64,000 nucleotides of DNA. Source: Lineus longissimus (Eukaryota; Nemertea; Pilidiophora; Heteronemertea; Lineidae). The stretch lies in assembly GCF_910592395.1 (NCBI RefSeq), contig NC_088319.1, forward strand, positions 3,100,001-3,164,000, given 5' to 3'. Below are positions 12,801 through 27,800 of the stretch, piece after piece. Below the pieces are notes generated by a model that was not told the origin of the DNA, searched no databases, and saw nothing but the letters and a program-made list of their open reading frames with translations. How positions within the stretch are numbered: the first letter of the stretch is position 1; the number at the start of each line of letters is the position of its first letter. The position numbers and the translations under genes were made by a program.

Positions 12801-15800
12801 TGGACTCTTTAGCGAATATAATAGAGCAAGAATCTACTGAACACGACCAAACAACACCAGCTCAAGTCTTCTGTTTTCGTTACTAAATATACCTCAGTAA
12901 TCAGCCGTCTTCACCTCGTTTTGCCCAGCGCAAACCAACCAGGATGGTACAGCCACACCAAACGAATGATTTCTGACAAAATATAATAAGTGGCCGAAAT
13001 TCTGACGCGATATGATAATTGGCAAGCACAAACGGAAGTTGTGCGTTCCTATCAAAACAAAGCCTGTTGCTTACAAAATTGCAGTGCATGGTGAATACTC
13101 GTTCACGCAAGTGTTGGGAATGCACCTTTCTTTGCAATATATCACCTACCCCCACACGCGCCTTCCCTTCTTCTCAGAAACAGTACACCACAAAAAGCGA
13201 AGCTTACGCATCTTATCAAGATATAGCCCGGATACGTTTAAAGGGAGTATGAGGTTCAGGATGCGAATTACGCATCTGAATTGCAAATTTCTTTCTCAAG
13301 AAATAAGTTCTCCTGCGCTTGCAAGTCGTCAAGGGAAATTAAGCCTCCATGCTAGTGGAAACAAAGTGCCCGCATAGAATGTTGTTGGGTCGGCGGAGTG
13401 GCGCAGCGGACGCCATCCTGAGATTCAGGTTTTTGATACTCCCACCTTGAAATATCGAGAGGCGGAGTATATGGAAAACAACAGGTGCCAGGATGAGTGG
13501 ACATATCAGTGTACCCTCTGATCATCCCGGTGAAGAAGTAAAAAATGTCACCCTGGAAATAGTGTCCGGTCCTATTGTATTTTGACGGAGACTGGTAGAG
13601 AGTTCTATAGCAGCAATGACCTCAATGCCAGAGAGATATAACTGCATAACAGAACTCTTTTTTCCCCGGACATTGTATTTTAGGACACTTCAAGCGTCTA
13701 CACCGGGTTCGAATCGATTCCTTATTGTCGGTGTACATGTGTGACAGTGGGATAGGCCGATTCTCTCCGACGGCGTGGGTTTCCTCCGGGTGCCCCAGTT
13801 TCCCTCTAAACTACGAATCAAGCCAAATATTTCCAAAGAGCACACAACAATGTGCCAAATTCGAGCAAACGCGCCCACCACTCAATATTTTAGGAAAACA
13901 TCATCAAAAACTGACAGCCAATGAAAACAACAGAAAAGCATAGCCTACAAAATTACGTTGGTGTCTGACGTCATGACACCAACCAATCAGAATGCACCTG
14001 ACGGAAGCAATGCGTCATCATACAGGTGTAGCTTTTTCGTTGCCGGGTCAGAGAAGAATAAAGTTATCACAACTTGACCTCTTTATATCATTCACTAATT
14101 AGTGTTTTTTTTATTTCAGGATGCAACCTGGGAGTTCAATTTTTCGGCCTGGAAGAGGAGTGGCACCCCCGTCTAGAGCCCTATGGCGTCATGAACTGCA
14201 TCACGTGTAAATGCGAGCCCGTAAGTAGCCTCAATTTATAATGATTTGCACGTATCGATGGTTCTTTGAAAGGTTCACAATCCATATTCACCCAATTTGC
14301 TTTGCGGCCAAAAGAAGGTTTCTTGAGAAAATGACGGAAGTGTCCCCGGCGCAGTGAAAAGGCCCGACAAGGTGCAAATACAGTTGACATTTAATTACAA
14401 GTATATCCTATTATGTATTCATCGTTACTGAAACATCAGCATCAAGGGACGATGAAAATATGTTTATAGTCATTAAGTTACTGTGATGGTCGTCGACAGA
14501 TTAATTAATAACTTGTTGTGGTACTTTTGTCATATTTGATGACAGGTTTGTGAGACTGAATCAGGCGAACTGGCGCCGCCGATTCCCAAGCGCGTAATAG
14601 CCGCAGTTTCGGGCGACAGAATTATAAGAATCGGTCATTATTTCTTAAATCTTTCGGTTGCACTCTATTTTATTGTACCTTGCATCAGAAGTATCTATTA
14701 TTCACTACTCATAAGCGCGCCATTATGAATAGAGTATCAGCTGCCCAATAGGCGGCGCTGCTCCTCACCAGGGTGTTAGTATGCATCTCAAATAACTCGG
14801 ACAAAATTGACGACGTCTCTGTCACAATTTTTCAGTGTCTCGAAGGCCTCATCTGGCTAGTAATTTCAATTAAATGGGTGTATGGGTGCGGGATGGGACG
14901 ACACTGACTTTGCAACAGTTAATAGGCGTACCATCTGCTTGATTTCTTCTTCTTCCTGGGACGCCGTTTGACTATCGTCTGCCAAGTCTTAATTGTATTG
15001 TTGCCCTCTGTTGTTTTCAGTAAATTATTTCTATAACTCTTGCTCACTTTCAGGTTTTTAACAAAAAAGGTGGCATTCGACGAAAAGGCAGCGTGAACTG
15101 TCGCAACATCAAGAACGAATGTCCGACGGTCACGTGTCCCGATGGCGATCCTGTATTACTGCCTGACCAGTGCTGCAAGACGTGCGTGGGACGAGGTAAG
15201 TCACGTGATTCAATTATAGAATAAAATTTGATTTGCCGACAGTTCTGGTGATGACAGAAGTTTTATGCACTGATCACTAACTCACAGATGCATATTGTTT
15301 GCTTATGTTAATGAGACCGTGATCTATTTGAACAATCGGCCAAGTCTCCAGCCAAATTCTAGTGCAATCGCAGGAACTCCTTTTTTTACGCGAACTATGA
15401 AAAAAACTTGTCCAAACCTTCACTAGATTTGAAAAAGATCTTTCGAAACAGCACCTGCAAATCAGAATTCGAGGCTTGCTGCAATCTGGCCCCGGCAATT
15501 CGTTCGATCAGTGAACTCGTGTTTCACGCAAATGTGGCGAAAAAGGCTAGCACCTGCATTTCACGGGCCAAAATGTTGTCCTTCGTGACTTTTCGTGTCC
15601 TTCGGTTACATCTTAAGAAGCCGTATGCGTGTTGGTTGTGTTCAAGTGCTTGTGAATTTTAACTCCGTTCAAAAATTTCAATATTGCATGCGTTCGCATT
15701 GAATAATGTTGCAGCAAAGGTTTAAACATTCTTCAAGTGTGAGAACGTGTATGGGGTTTATGATCCTCATGCCGCCGCACCGAGCATTGCCTGGAGAAGC

Positions 15801-18800
15801 ATGATCATCAGTTTCAACCAAGAGGTTCAGAATCAGAATTTAGGTCTTTGGTTGCGGGCATTGCATGTTGTTTTCATATAAATATTTGGCCCTCTGGATA
15901 TGCTTGAGGTAAAATTTAAGAAAAATTTACAAATTATCCAACGCCGTGAAAGTATACAGTCATACAAATTTCCAGGAACAGAAGGTTTTTTCACTGCAAT
16001 CATCCTGTGAACGAATCTAAGACATTTCACGAGGAATTTGCATTAGGCGATGATACGAAAAATATTTTCGGTCGTTAGGATGTTTCGTTCAGTTCGGGCC
16101 AAGTTGAAACGCTCTCGAGTCCACCGACGCGTTCATTATCCTTAGGCCCTACTCATGGCGCTTATGTCAAAGGAAAACAACGCCAATGAATCGGCAAAAC
16201 ACCCTTCCTTTTCTCAGGAATCTCCTGCAGGCTTTTTCAAAACAAAAATTAGGAAAGGAGCCGGTTTGGCTTGCGCTTTTTATGAAAAATCACAACCCCT
16301 CTCGGTTTAGGTGATTCGAACTTTACTCGGTATGTTAATCCCCTTTCCCTTGTACACGGACCCTTTTTCATTTTTCTAGGCCCTTTTCTTTCTATAGTTT
16401 CCGGCGCCAGGTAGTCTGGGTCATTAAATTCTTTTAATCGTTTAAACTTTGTATGTCCGATAATTTCCAAACATAATAATTAGTTTTTACAAATTCGGTG
16501 TGAAATTGCCGCGTGCGTCTGAATCGTTTGAAATGACTTATGACTTAGCGCGATGATTTTGCTACTCAATGATGTGTTTAACGACACGTGTGATTGTGTT
16601 TAAATAGAAAAGAATGAATATTTCCGTTAGTTGTGGGTGTCTAAAAATATCAGGTATAAAAGCAAATAATTTTCCCACCTTGGAAGTGAAAAAAGTACTC
16701 ATTACCCTCTCTGAATAAACACGATATGGTGATTGAGCTTTTGAAGATCATGTACATGTAATTTGAAAAGCCACCTCCGACATCATTGCCTTTGAACCAG
16801 TTTTTACAATCATAGACCCAGATTTATGTCAGTTTATTTAGTGGGCCTACTGACCACGAGAAACCACCAACTTCATGGTGTTTGACGTCACCACGTGTTA
16901 TGAGTGGTCCCCAGTCAGGTTACCCTACTTCAGGTCTCACTTCAAAACTTTTTTTGTTCAATGTCTTTCTTCTCTATAACCATGAAGTCACATGTTCCCA
17001 AAAACTGAGTCCTAAAGCAAAATATCGCCAGGTCAACTTCAATAATTGAAGGTGAATTGGTCATTTCGACCACCAGTTAAGCTGAACCTCACGAATGAAG
17101 TAGCCATCAAATGCTTTGCCGAATCACCTTCACTTTGTAACCCTCCCCTGGGCGGTAGATCAGAAACTTAACCTTTCTAGGCCTAAGGTTGCGCCAGTGC
17201 ACATTCTACATTTCATTCAAAGACTATTTCTCTTTGGCTATTTTCAGCGTCCTATCTAATTGACGGTGCTAAGAATAAAAACGTTATGAGAGACAATCGA
17301 GGCGGGTCGAACCACGGAATGTTGGTCGGGGACGAGAGTGACACAGAGTTCATCACAGTTCTCGTTGGTGGCGGATTTAAAGTGGCGGTCAAGACGTCGG
17401 CCGTCGCTCGGGGGCGCTTTTCGTTGAGAAAATCTTCACTTTATTACACACTTCAATACAAAAAGTAAGTGCATTCTTCTGTGGTTTAATGTAGAACTCA
17501 CCGCTTTAAATTTAACTATCCGTCAAAAGTGACATGACTATATTAATATTTTCTTTCAATTTTTTTCAATCAGAAAGAATCCCGCGATTTATTTTCAGCA
17601 AATCGATGTCATTTGCAAAGTCAGCGAAAAAAAACCGTCCGTGACGATTGGTCGATTTAGGTTGTAGTGAAAATGTAATTACAAACCGTTTCAAATTATT
17701 GATGTCCTCAGTATTGATGTAATTCCAGGTTGAAAAATCCTAAGCTTATGCTACTGACGGACGACAAGGGGGAAGTGCTCTATGAACAGGACCTCTCGAA
17801 GAACGTCTATAGAAACGAAGACAAGATATGTGGCGTGTGGCAGATGATCCCCAGCGTCTTTAGAGGATACCTCCAGCAACGGAGGATGTTTGTGATTGTA
17901 ACGACGGATGATAACCCAGATGGCGAGATCAGGGGCAACGTCTTGACGCATAGGCTGCAAGAAGGTGCGTCAAACGTGTCTTTTTAATTGATATATTTTT
18001 GGGTTCGTCTCTCACGGTAGGGGAGGCGAGGCATTGTCATTATAACTCATTGAGTAACATCGAGTTTTTCGTTCTGTCCGAACAACTTTTAAAAATTGGA
18101 TGGAAGTAGGACCACTCCAAAATAACAACGCTATGCGAGAGTTCACGGGAACTTGCAATCTCCGTCAATCTCCGCAACAGAGGTCACTTTTCCAAATGAT
18201 CTAATGTTTCTATTTGTTTTTTTTGCAGAGACATTCTCAGCTCTTCTGACGTCAGATTCATCCATAGGAGTTGGTGGGATGGCCATGTTCACCCTCAACC
18301 CGAACGACAACACTCTTAGTTTTGTTATCCGACTGAAGGGGGCTCTCCAGTACGAGGGTATGTTTTAACGTTTCTTTAGTGATTTATAATGTGATTTAAC
18401 TTTTAGCATTGCATGACTGATTACGCCGAAAAAACACAAGTATAGATGCATCCTGGCATAACCAGTGCTTTTCAATATACTCCACCTGTCGATATTTTGT
18501 ACATGATGTAGAGTAAAAAACCCTGAATCTCAGGATGGTTTAAAATGATGGAAGTGACTATTTCAATGTATTTGGCAAGCCCGGCTTACCAAACAGCGAC
18601 TTTTTCTTGTCCTGAATGGAGAGCCGAACTCATTAATATTAAAGTAAAGTCTCCAGCTCGCCAAACAGGGTAGATTTTTTACCTGTTTGGCAAGCTCGTG
18701 CTGTTTGGCAAGCGGCTCTCCAAACAGGACAAAAAAAGATGCCTGTTCGGCGAGCGGCTTGCCAAATAGACCCGGCCTAAAATGATATGAGGCCATTTTA

Positions 18801-21800
18801 CATGTATTCTAAACCTTGTGCAGTTTACGTTTAATACCACAGGTGCAATATCGTGAACTCTCTTTGGTTCGTCCGTTCCCGTTATGAGAAGGAAGGGTTA
18901 ACTAAGTTAATTTATCAACTTCACAAAATTATATTTTGCAGAAGCGAAGACCAACGTGATGGTGTCTTTCCTAAAAGATTCAACCATGGTTAAGGAGATT
19001 AACGTCATCATATCCAAATACGTAAGTTCATTAGAATTGTACATAATTAAACACGTTAGCCTTAATCATTCTGTTAAAAGCTCCACAAAGTTCGAATATT
19101 GCAGTGATATTCTTCTTAGTTTTGACAGGGATTTTAATTAATAGTTAATTTGATTAAAGTGCGTTTTGCAGGTTGAAATGTCCACCAGAAGTAAACAAGA
19201 GAAATAGGGCAAGTAAGAGTGAACAAATGAGGCACAATATTACACTTTAACATTCATATTGCAGGACGAAGAATTTTCCGAGCTCTGGACCCAGCTGACA
19301 GATAAGGATTCGAGACAGTTGGCCCGAGGAAGGCTTTCCTTAGAGATCAGGACGGAGCGAGGAGTGGTCATCAAGGGGGACATCGGACCAAGGCCGTCGT
19401 GCGACAGTGAGTAGAATTTCTTGAAAAGCTTCCGTCGCTAAATTTTCTTGCTATTTTAGGTGACAGTTGTAGCAGTCTAAAATGCCCCCCCCCCCCCCGT
19501 GAAAAGTGTCCATCCCAATGGTAACGGATAATGACCGTCAATACCTAAGATAAGAGATAAGCAACGCAAAAAATCCTTGTCCGCCGGACACTATTTTACC
19601 ATGTCTAACCTATACCGGTGTGACAGCGGATATAGTCCCCCTGGAGTCATAGTCCGGTAGCATTGTATTAAATCAATTAAGCAGCATGATCTATTGTACC
19701 GCCAACCCTAACCAAAACATTTAGCAATGCGGGCTATTGTTACACGGACTATCAGCCCTAGGACTACTATCCCTTGCACACCGGTGTAAAAGAAGAAAAT
19801 GTCCCCCTGGAAAAAGTGTCCGGCCCTATTGTATTCCGCTATCTGGTTCTATAGAGGCTATGACCGCCAATAGCTCAGAGATTAAAGCGCATAATAGAAT
19901 CCATTGTTTCCCGGACATTCTATCCCAGGACATTTTAAACTTCTACATCGGCACTCCACTTCATGAAAAATGGCAATGACAGCATGAAAAGTCGCGTGAG
20001 ACTCCAGCGGGTTATTTTAAAAATTTGTGAAAACGCCCAGAAAATTTGGTAGTCTTCAGAAGGAGTACTAATCGACAAATTGATGAACGGTGAAAAATAA
20101 ACTCTTGTCTTTCTTGTCTTCTAGCTCTGCAGGCTGTCCTCTCAGCATCTGAGGCTCTCGAGTTCAACAAACATGGGGCGGCAGGTTCGGCCATCTTCAA
20201 ACTGGACCACAAGGGAAAACTACATTACAAGGTAAAATACACTTATATTCATATTTTCCCCTTAATATTCCCCCTTTTAGTTTTCCCCTTCATTTTTTTT
20301 TAGAATTAGTAGACTTTATAAGCCTGACCCATTTCCCCTCGTCCGATAGCTTATGGGACCGCGTGCGCGTTCCAATTTTCTAGGGGAAGGTGGGTCATTT
20401 TGTCTTCAAAACCAGGGTGTCAAATCCCCGGGAAGACAAAAAGGGGTACTCTGTCAGAAAGATGTCTTGCCACTCGGCAAGGGTGCTTTTTCACATTAAC
20501 AATTATGACCACTTTACTTACGTTATCTTGGTTCGAGAATAAAAACTCATAAATACTGAAAATGACATGAAATAAACGAGTTAGAAAAGGCGATTTGTTT
20601 CATAGAGGTCCCCGCGAGAAAGAGGATCAACGTTCAGATGACAATCCCCTAGAAATTAGTAGAAAGGGGGTCATTTTAGATATTGGTGCAAGCACTGGCC
20701 CCCCTTTAATTTGATGAGTGGAGGGTGCCGGGTTTTTTGAGACTCGGTGTACGGGCAGGTGGTATTTTTATACACCTAACGTAGAGAACCTCAATCCAAG
20801 AAGAATGAAAAGAATGACGCTTGACTGCCTATAATAGGCTATATAAGTAGTCCCTGATAAAAAACGCTGGAGAAAAATCATAGATGAAGTCATAATTACA
20901 TGTAGTTTGCAAATTGTTTACGCATTTCAGTTTTCGCATTGTTCGAAAGTATCTTGATTAATAGTTTTAAATTTATCAACTATACGAGCAATAATGGTCA
21001 CTCGTATATCAAGTTTTAGTTCAACAATTTGACGTTAGGTGTTTATGAGAAAAATCCCACAAAATTTTATCAAATATCATTATCTAAAAAAAATGTATTG
21101 TAGATATAAAATAATAATGATAATAATAAAAAGAAAAAAATAATATATAAAAAAAATAAAAGTATCTACCAGAAGTGGGGTTCGAACCCACGCGGACATA
21201 CGTCCATTGGATCTTAAGTCCAACGCCTTAACCACTCGGCCATCCTGGTAACACGAAATAATGGACGCCTACAATGGTACTGGATAAGCGCGCTATTACA
21301 TCGGCCGTGTATTCGCATACATTGTAGTACATTGGTAGAGGAGTAACGATCGCGATACATTTAGGTCGGCTTTTCTCCCAATTGCCACATCTTTCCCCGC
21401 ATATTGCTCGAGCTAGTGTTGATATTGTTTGAAGAAGCTGCATATAGCTTGGTGCTTTTGTTGTCTATAGCAATCCGTGACGACTTTTGGTATGGAAGAA
21501 TCGAATCGTCTGCTCCCGTCAACTCAAGTCCCGATCCCGGGCGCGCTCAATTCCCGACGAAACTTGCAGTTTTAGGTTTAGCACGTCATCTACGGCCAAC
21601 TTTGAAGGCCCATGGGTGCTAACAAATAATAATCATGCAATAATAGACGGTTAATTAGTACTTTTATTGGCATTCTAGAGCGGGAATCGGGAATTACTGA
21701 TGGTTACTCACCAAGGCGCTCTCTTTTGCCACCCAGAAGAACTAAAATATCTTGTCGTTTACTCAGGGTGTATCAAAAAGACAAACGCGTTGTTCTTCTG

Positions 21801-24800
21801 CAGAGCGGTGTGTTACATTTACAATTAATGCTACGAATGTATTATTCATTTGTTATTTGATTGATTTCCTGGGAGAGATTTTTGGTTAGCCGCCAGTCAG
21901 ACTAATTTGCCATCATGGTCAAATGTAATCATTTCATAATCTAAAATCTATTTATAATCAATAATCTATAATTTAAGATTTTTTTCGTTTTAGGTTCACA
22001 TCGTAGGGCTACGGAGTAAATTGACATCATTGACCATAGAGTACGCGGACCCAAAAACAGCCGAGCCACGCCGCGCAACTAACCTAAAAAGCGCTTTCCA
22101 GCCGCTGAATGGTTCATTTGGTGGATGGGTAAGTTGAATTTACATGAATTCATTGAAGATAAATATCTGTTGATATTTACAAAAAACAATTGCGTCTACA
22201 TCCTGACTTTCAGTACAACACACGAAAATATGACCCATGGGAGGGAAGGAGCGATTGACTTTGGCATTCGTGGCCACGCCGTGACGGACTCCTACATTTG
22301 AAAGAATAAATACTACTACTGCTATTATGAATAAAATACGAAGCCAATCCTATTACATTGTACATACACAACACGAGTCATCCTCACCCAAGACTTTCCA
22401 GCATACCACTGACCACTACCCATAGAATTGATACTACATTACCAAACGGAGCCTAAGAATAGATTTTTTCCTGGTCTTGTCATTGATTTTTTTTGTTCTG
22501 TGACGAGACGAGTATTAAGAGACGAGTATCTCACAAGTATAAATTTTTATAAATGTAGTCAATTATTTTCAAATCTGGATTTTATTTCTATTATGAGTAG
22601 TACTGACAACAAGACTATTTTAGATACTGCTATTTTTATCTCGAAAGCCTTTGAAGAAAGACAAACAGTTCTTCAGGGGCACTAATTAATAAGTCATTGT
22701 GGTCTTATTTTAATTACCATAATATAACATAATTATACATGTAACTTTCTTTTAAAAATATTTTTGTATGTATGTGTTGTATTTGTATATATGTACTGCT
22801 ATACTGTCTTATCCTTTGACAGTTGTACAATAAATTGAATTTGAATTTGAATTTGAATTTGTGTTGATCCAAAATTCTTAAACTTAAACAGGCAGGAAAT
22901 GTAAATATACAAAAAGCTTTATTGTTAAAGAACTGTTTACTTGATTGTGATTTTTGTTTCTCTTTCTTGCAGGCAAATGGAACCTACACGCGGGCTGTTG
23001 CCATGGAGACGTATATGTTATTGCAGGAAAATATGTACATAAATTTAGGAACAGAAGAACATGGTTTGAGCTCTCTACGAGGTCGAATCTTCTCACTGCC
23101 CTATAATCCCTTCATCGACGCTTTTGAAAGTAAGTGTTTTGTTTAAGTGTCATTTCCCTGCCATGCAAATAAGAGGTAATTTTTGTGTGCGATGAAAACG
23201 CACCCCGTCCTTTCCCTTCACACTGAAGGACATTCTACTGGACAAAGGGAGACGTTCAATTTACTGTCAAAATCACAAATGTCATCTCTAAATTCGCGTC
23301 ATTGGCGCCTAACCAGCACGTAGGCCGTGCGTAAAGTCGAGTGTACTGCTACACCTGTCTCAGAAGTCGTCACTACTGCATATTGAGTAGATAATTCAAA
23401 TTCAAATTCACAACATGTACTTCATTTCAGAATACATATTCCTTAAATGTCTTATTCATATTGTTTCCAGACCCACCTACGGTTCTTTCCGCCTCCACCC
23501 TCAGCCCAACCCTGGACACAAGGGCGGCAGCGCACGCCTGGGTCTTCCTCTCCAGTTGCGCACTCCACTACCAAATAGTCGTGCTGGGTTTGGAAAAAAA
23601 TGGCGTCCAGCTGAGCGGTTTTGCAGAGATCGGGACTTACGTTAACCTCCCAGGCGACGCCAAACAGAAACAACTTGTGAACGGATTCGTTGGAAACATT
23701 GTAAGTGATGATTTGTTTTTAAATTTGTTCCTTGTCTGTCGAAGTCAAGTGTTTTCGCTAAATGTTATACCAATGTCATGGTCTGCCATTGATGATGTTT
23801 TCGTCAGTGAACTCGTTTTCGTCAGTGAACCTATACAAGCCAGTCTTGACGGAACTTGTTCGCTTCTTATCTAAGGGGAATCATAACGAAGTGAAAACAC
23901 ATAAACTCAACAAAACCAAAACGAACAAAGCAAATAAACTCATTCAATCGGAAATTAGTCCCTCCACTACCCCACTCCCTACACTAGCACTTTCAACTAA
24001 AAGGTGGCGAACCGAGCCTTGAAAGTTGTGATGAAGTAAGATCATCCACATATCGGTAGATAAATAACATTTTGGTAGTTATTCCTCCGTTTTAATCTGA
24101 ATATTTCTTCTGCAGGTTGCGAGCAAAACTGACAACATCGACAAGACCCTTCTAGCCGCACTGGACTCAGATGGTGGATTCTTCCAGATCGCCACAAAAG
24201 AACACCCGGGCGGAATCCTCCGGGGAAACCTCGGCCGCCTTCGGAACAAGTGTCATTCAAGCGAGTATGGCACCGTCATGGAGGATGGGGCACAGTCGGT
24301 CCTGGACTCGACGGAGCGCTACAGGTGTATGCACGACGGCGAAATGTACGAAGATGGGCATAGTTGGTCACCAGGAGCCGAGGTGTGCGTGTCCTGCAGT
24401 TGTAGGGTGAGTGATTTCATGCAGTTTCATGACAACCATTCTGTAAACCCTCCCACCTCCACGCCAGCCGCGAGGTGTATACTCATAAATGACGTTCTCC
24501 TTTATCATGGTATGATATGCCCTGTCCTTGTTGAACCATGGAAAAAAACATCTTGACCAAGCAATGGTTTGCATTCACAAACTGATCTGCTCATTTCCTT
24601 TGAGTCATGTGGTGCCTTGTCAGAAGGTGTGAATTTCAAACATCAAAGCATCAAAATGGGGAAGATGGCCCAGAAGTTCAACAGAATTTTGGTTTAGACT
24701 AACCACAAATGTTTTCCCCTTTTCAGCGAGGCAAGGTGATGTGCCACGACACGGTCTGCCCAGCCCTCAAGTGCAAGAAACCCGTCAGCGTCAAGGGAGA

Positions 24801-27800
24801 ATGTTGTAAACAATGTGTCGGTGAGTTCCAGAGTCTTTTGATAGTATCCATCATTAGGCAGGTTTCGCAAGCCTTAGGTAAAGCTGACGAACGACGAAGG
24901 TCGAAGTATCAAATGGCTTTGTCGACGATATTTTTTGGAACATTTTCCCGATTGCTTCTATCACTAAGTACAAGAGATGATTTGCGAGTGTCCAGTGAAT
25001 TAGCACAGTACTGGAGATGACACCATACTTCCTCATTCCTAAAGGTTGCGAAACCGGCCTATTATCTAGAATTGTTCATCGTTGCACTGAAGAAAGGCGC
25101 ATGGCCGCTAGGTGCGTGAATCTGTTTCCTTTCCAGTCTGACCATAAAGAGCATTGTTAGTAGTTTGGAAGTAGCTGATCAAAACGCGTTTCATTGCTGC
25201 CCATGCACTGGTCTTCGGGGAGGGACGAGGCCTATACCGCAACTGCGTCCCTGGCCCCACACAATACAAGGGAGTTCGGGAAGATTTCTTTAAAAGCAGT
25301 TGAGCCCCACATTTTTCAAACGAGGAACTCATCCTCACAGATAAGTGTATTTGAGTTGTGCTTCAAACGAAATAAACGACGATTATCTTTAGTTATAGAA
25401 AATTAACAATCCTCTTATATTTCAGATGACGACAGCAAAACGCGGGCACAATCTTCTAGTGCTGCTGCAGGAGTCGCGGCCGTACCACAGAAAGAAGACA
25501 CCACCAATAAATGCTACTTCGAGGGGGACAAGCGATACCATGCCGTGGGGACAACTTGGCATCCGTACATCCCTCCGTTCGGTTACGTGACTTGTGCTCT
25601 TTGCTCTTGTCAGGTAAGGAATACAAATTTCAGGGGTTTGTGCGGCCAGTTTGTCACAGCTGAACCTTTTTTGGCAATCACCTTATATAAGGCAGCTTTC
25701 AAAACCTTTACGAACGACGAAGTTCCAAGGTTTGTGGTGTCATATCATGTCATGCATCTTTGTTGGTTTTCGGAGGCTTAATAATACCCAGACATACAAA
25801 TTATTTTCGCTCCTCAGTTTTCTTCGGGCCTCCTTTGTCTTCAGTTGTCCAGCTTACAACTTGTGTTCTCAACCCCATGTTCATTGAAATATTGATTCTT
25901 TCTCTGCAGCCTGGCGAGGGTAAAAACGAAGTGAACTGTAAGAAGATAGCCTGCCCTGCCCTACCCTGTCCCGAGGCGGACGCCTTCAGACGTAACGAGA
26001 CGGACTGTTGCCGGGTGTGCCCCGAGCGGAAGGGGTTGAAGCCGGGAGAGAAGCCTCTGCAGGGAGACGCCCCTGACGCATTACGTGAGTATTTCCCCGC
26101 CTTTTGGTTAAGAATAACTGTACAAAACATCATAATAATACGTACTTAAGTTCAGCAGGATGTCGCCGCGAAAACTTCTCTCGTTCGAGACAACTAAGTC
26201 TTCTTGTTCGGTATCGATTCCATAATCGTTACAGGTCCAAAACACGCGGTACTTCAGTGAGACAGGTATTCGACCTCCTTTGACAAGTATGTTTAACGGC
26301 TCTACTTACTTTTCAGCATGCAACTTCGGAAATTCACTGATACCAGATGGTTCAAGATGGCAGCCAAAAGTTGGCGACATCGGAACAATCAAATGTGTTT
26401 CTTGTAGATGCAAGGTGAGTTGATCCTTTCTTTGATAATTTAGCAACAAGACTATGCTTGACTGTCAAACTTCGTGGTGTAGGGAAATACTGAGATTCAA
26501 TCTATGATACTCAGAGACTCAGATGTAATCTGTGAACCATGACCCAGTCGGAGGTGTACTAAAACGGATACCGATGTGTACGCAGTCAACACCATCGGCG
26601 GAAGTTCGAACAACATTTTCAGCTTTTCTATCCGGTTGCGCATGCGCATGAATAACAACACCAATCGACTCATTCATGCGCTCGCGTATTAACCGGATGC
26701 AAAATCTGGATCAAACGTCTCCAGGAAAACTTCTCGGCTCATGACCCAGATTCAGTCCTCCAAGAAGTAGTGGCCGGTATTTTGATAATCAAGAGCTGCC
26801 ATTATCCCTGGTGCTTATTACTAAGCTGTATTCTTGCTTGTAATTCTTGCCTTGCCTTATCTTCTTCTCTTGCTTATCTCCGCTTTTTGTGCTTCCTATT
26901 GCAGAAAGGAAAAATCAAATGCAGGCGCCAGAAATGCCCTAAACCACCGTGCAAGAAGAAATATAGAATTACGCCCAAGGATCAATGCTGCCCTATATGT
27001 AACCCTGGTAAGTTCTTCAACGGAAATGAGAAAGACGCGAATCGGGAACGGATGGGTAGTCGTCTAGTACAAGGGACAACTTGGGCATCGGATTAACCTG
27101 ACCAGGAGGATAATGCCCCTGCTTGACACCATGCGCCGCCACTAGTAGTGTCACACCAATGCTGATCTTTAATAATGATTTTTGCCAGTGTTACCAGACA
27201 GTTTTGGATATGGCTTGTGGATTTCAGACAGGCCTATGGGTTCACCACGTTCTCGTGCATTGCCAGATTTATTGCAGTTCGACGATTTTTCAATGATCCT
27301 GTTTGGTGATGTTGCGGTCCTGCTGGAAGCCTTTTTTGAATGAAAAACCAACATATCTCATGCCTATAAGTTGTCCCTTTAAGGACGGAAAGTAAAATTC
27401 GAATTCGGACGATTTCTTCTTCCGTAGGAGGAATAACATAGCTAATACAAGTGTGTCAGATGACTTTGGCCAGCCCTTGGTGTAAAACACTGTGGAATTA
27501 TAAACCTACACGCTACAAACTGCATTTGAGTCGCCACTTGATATGAATGAGTGTAAAAAAAGAAAACAATGGTGTTCGCATTGTTTTGTTATAGTGGCCA
27601 GGAGCCGTTCAAAATATTGCCCACATCGAATCTTTTTCTCGATGACCAACCATTTCTTATGCGTTTGGTTACATCAAAAGGACGGAGCTGATTTACAAAA
27701 TTTGATTCAAGATAATGACGTTGAAAATATTCTGATTTTTTTGCTTCCTCTTTGCAGATGGCGAAACTGACAAGACGACTAGCGGTAAATCTGGGAAAGC

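Noticed and set aside
13012-13377. 121-codon open frame in chordin intron 1
   Set aside because: Overlapped by equally long frames on both strands and no family features; a chance frame.
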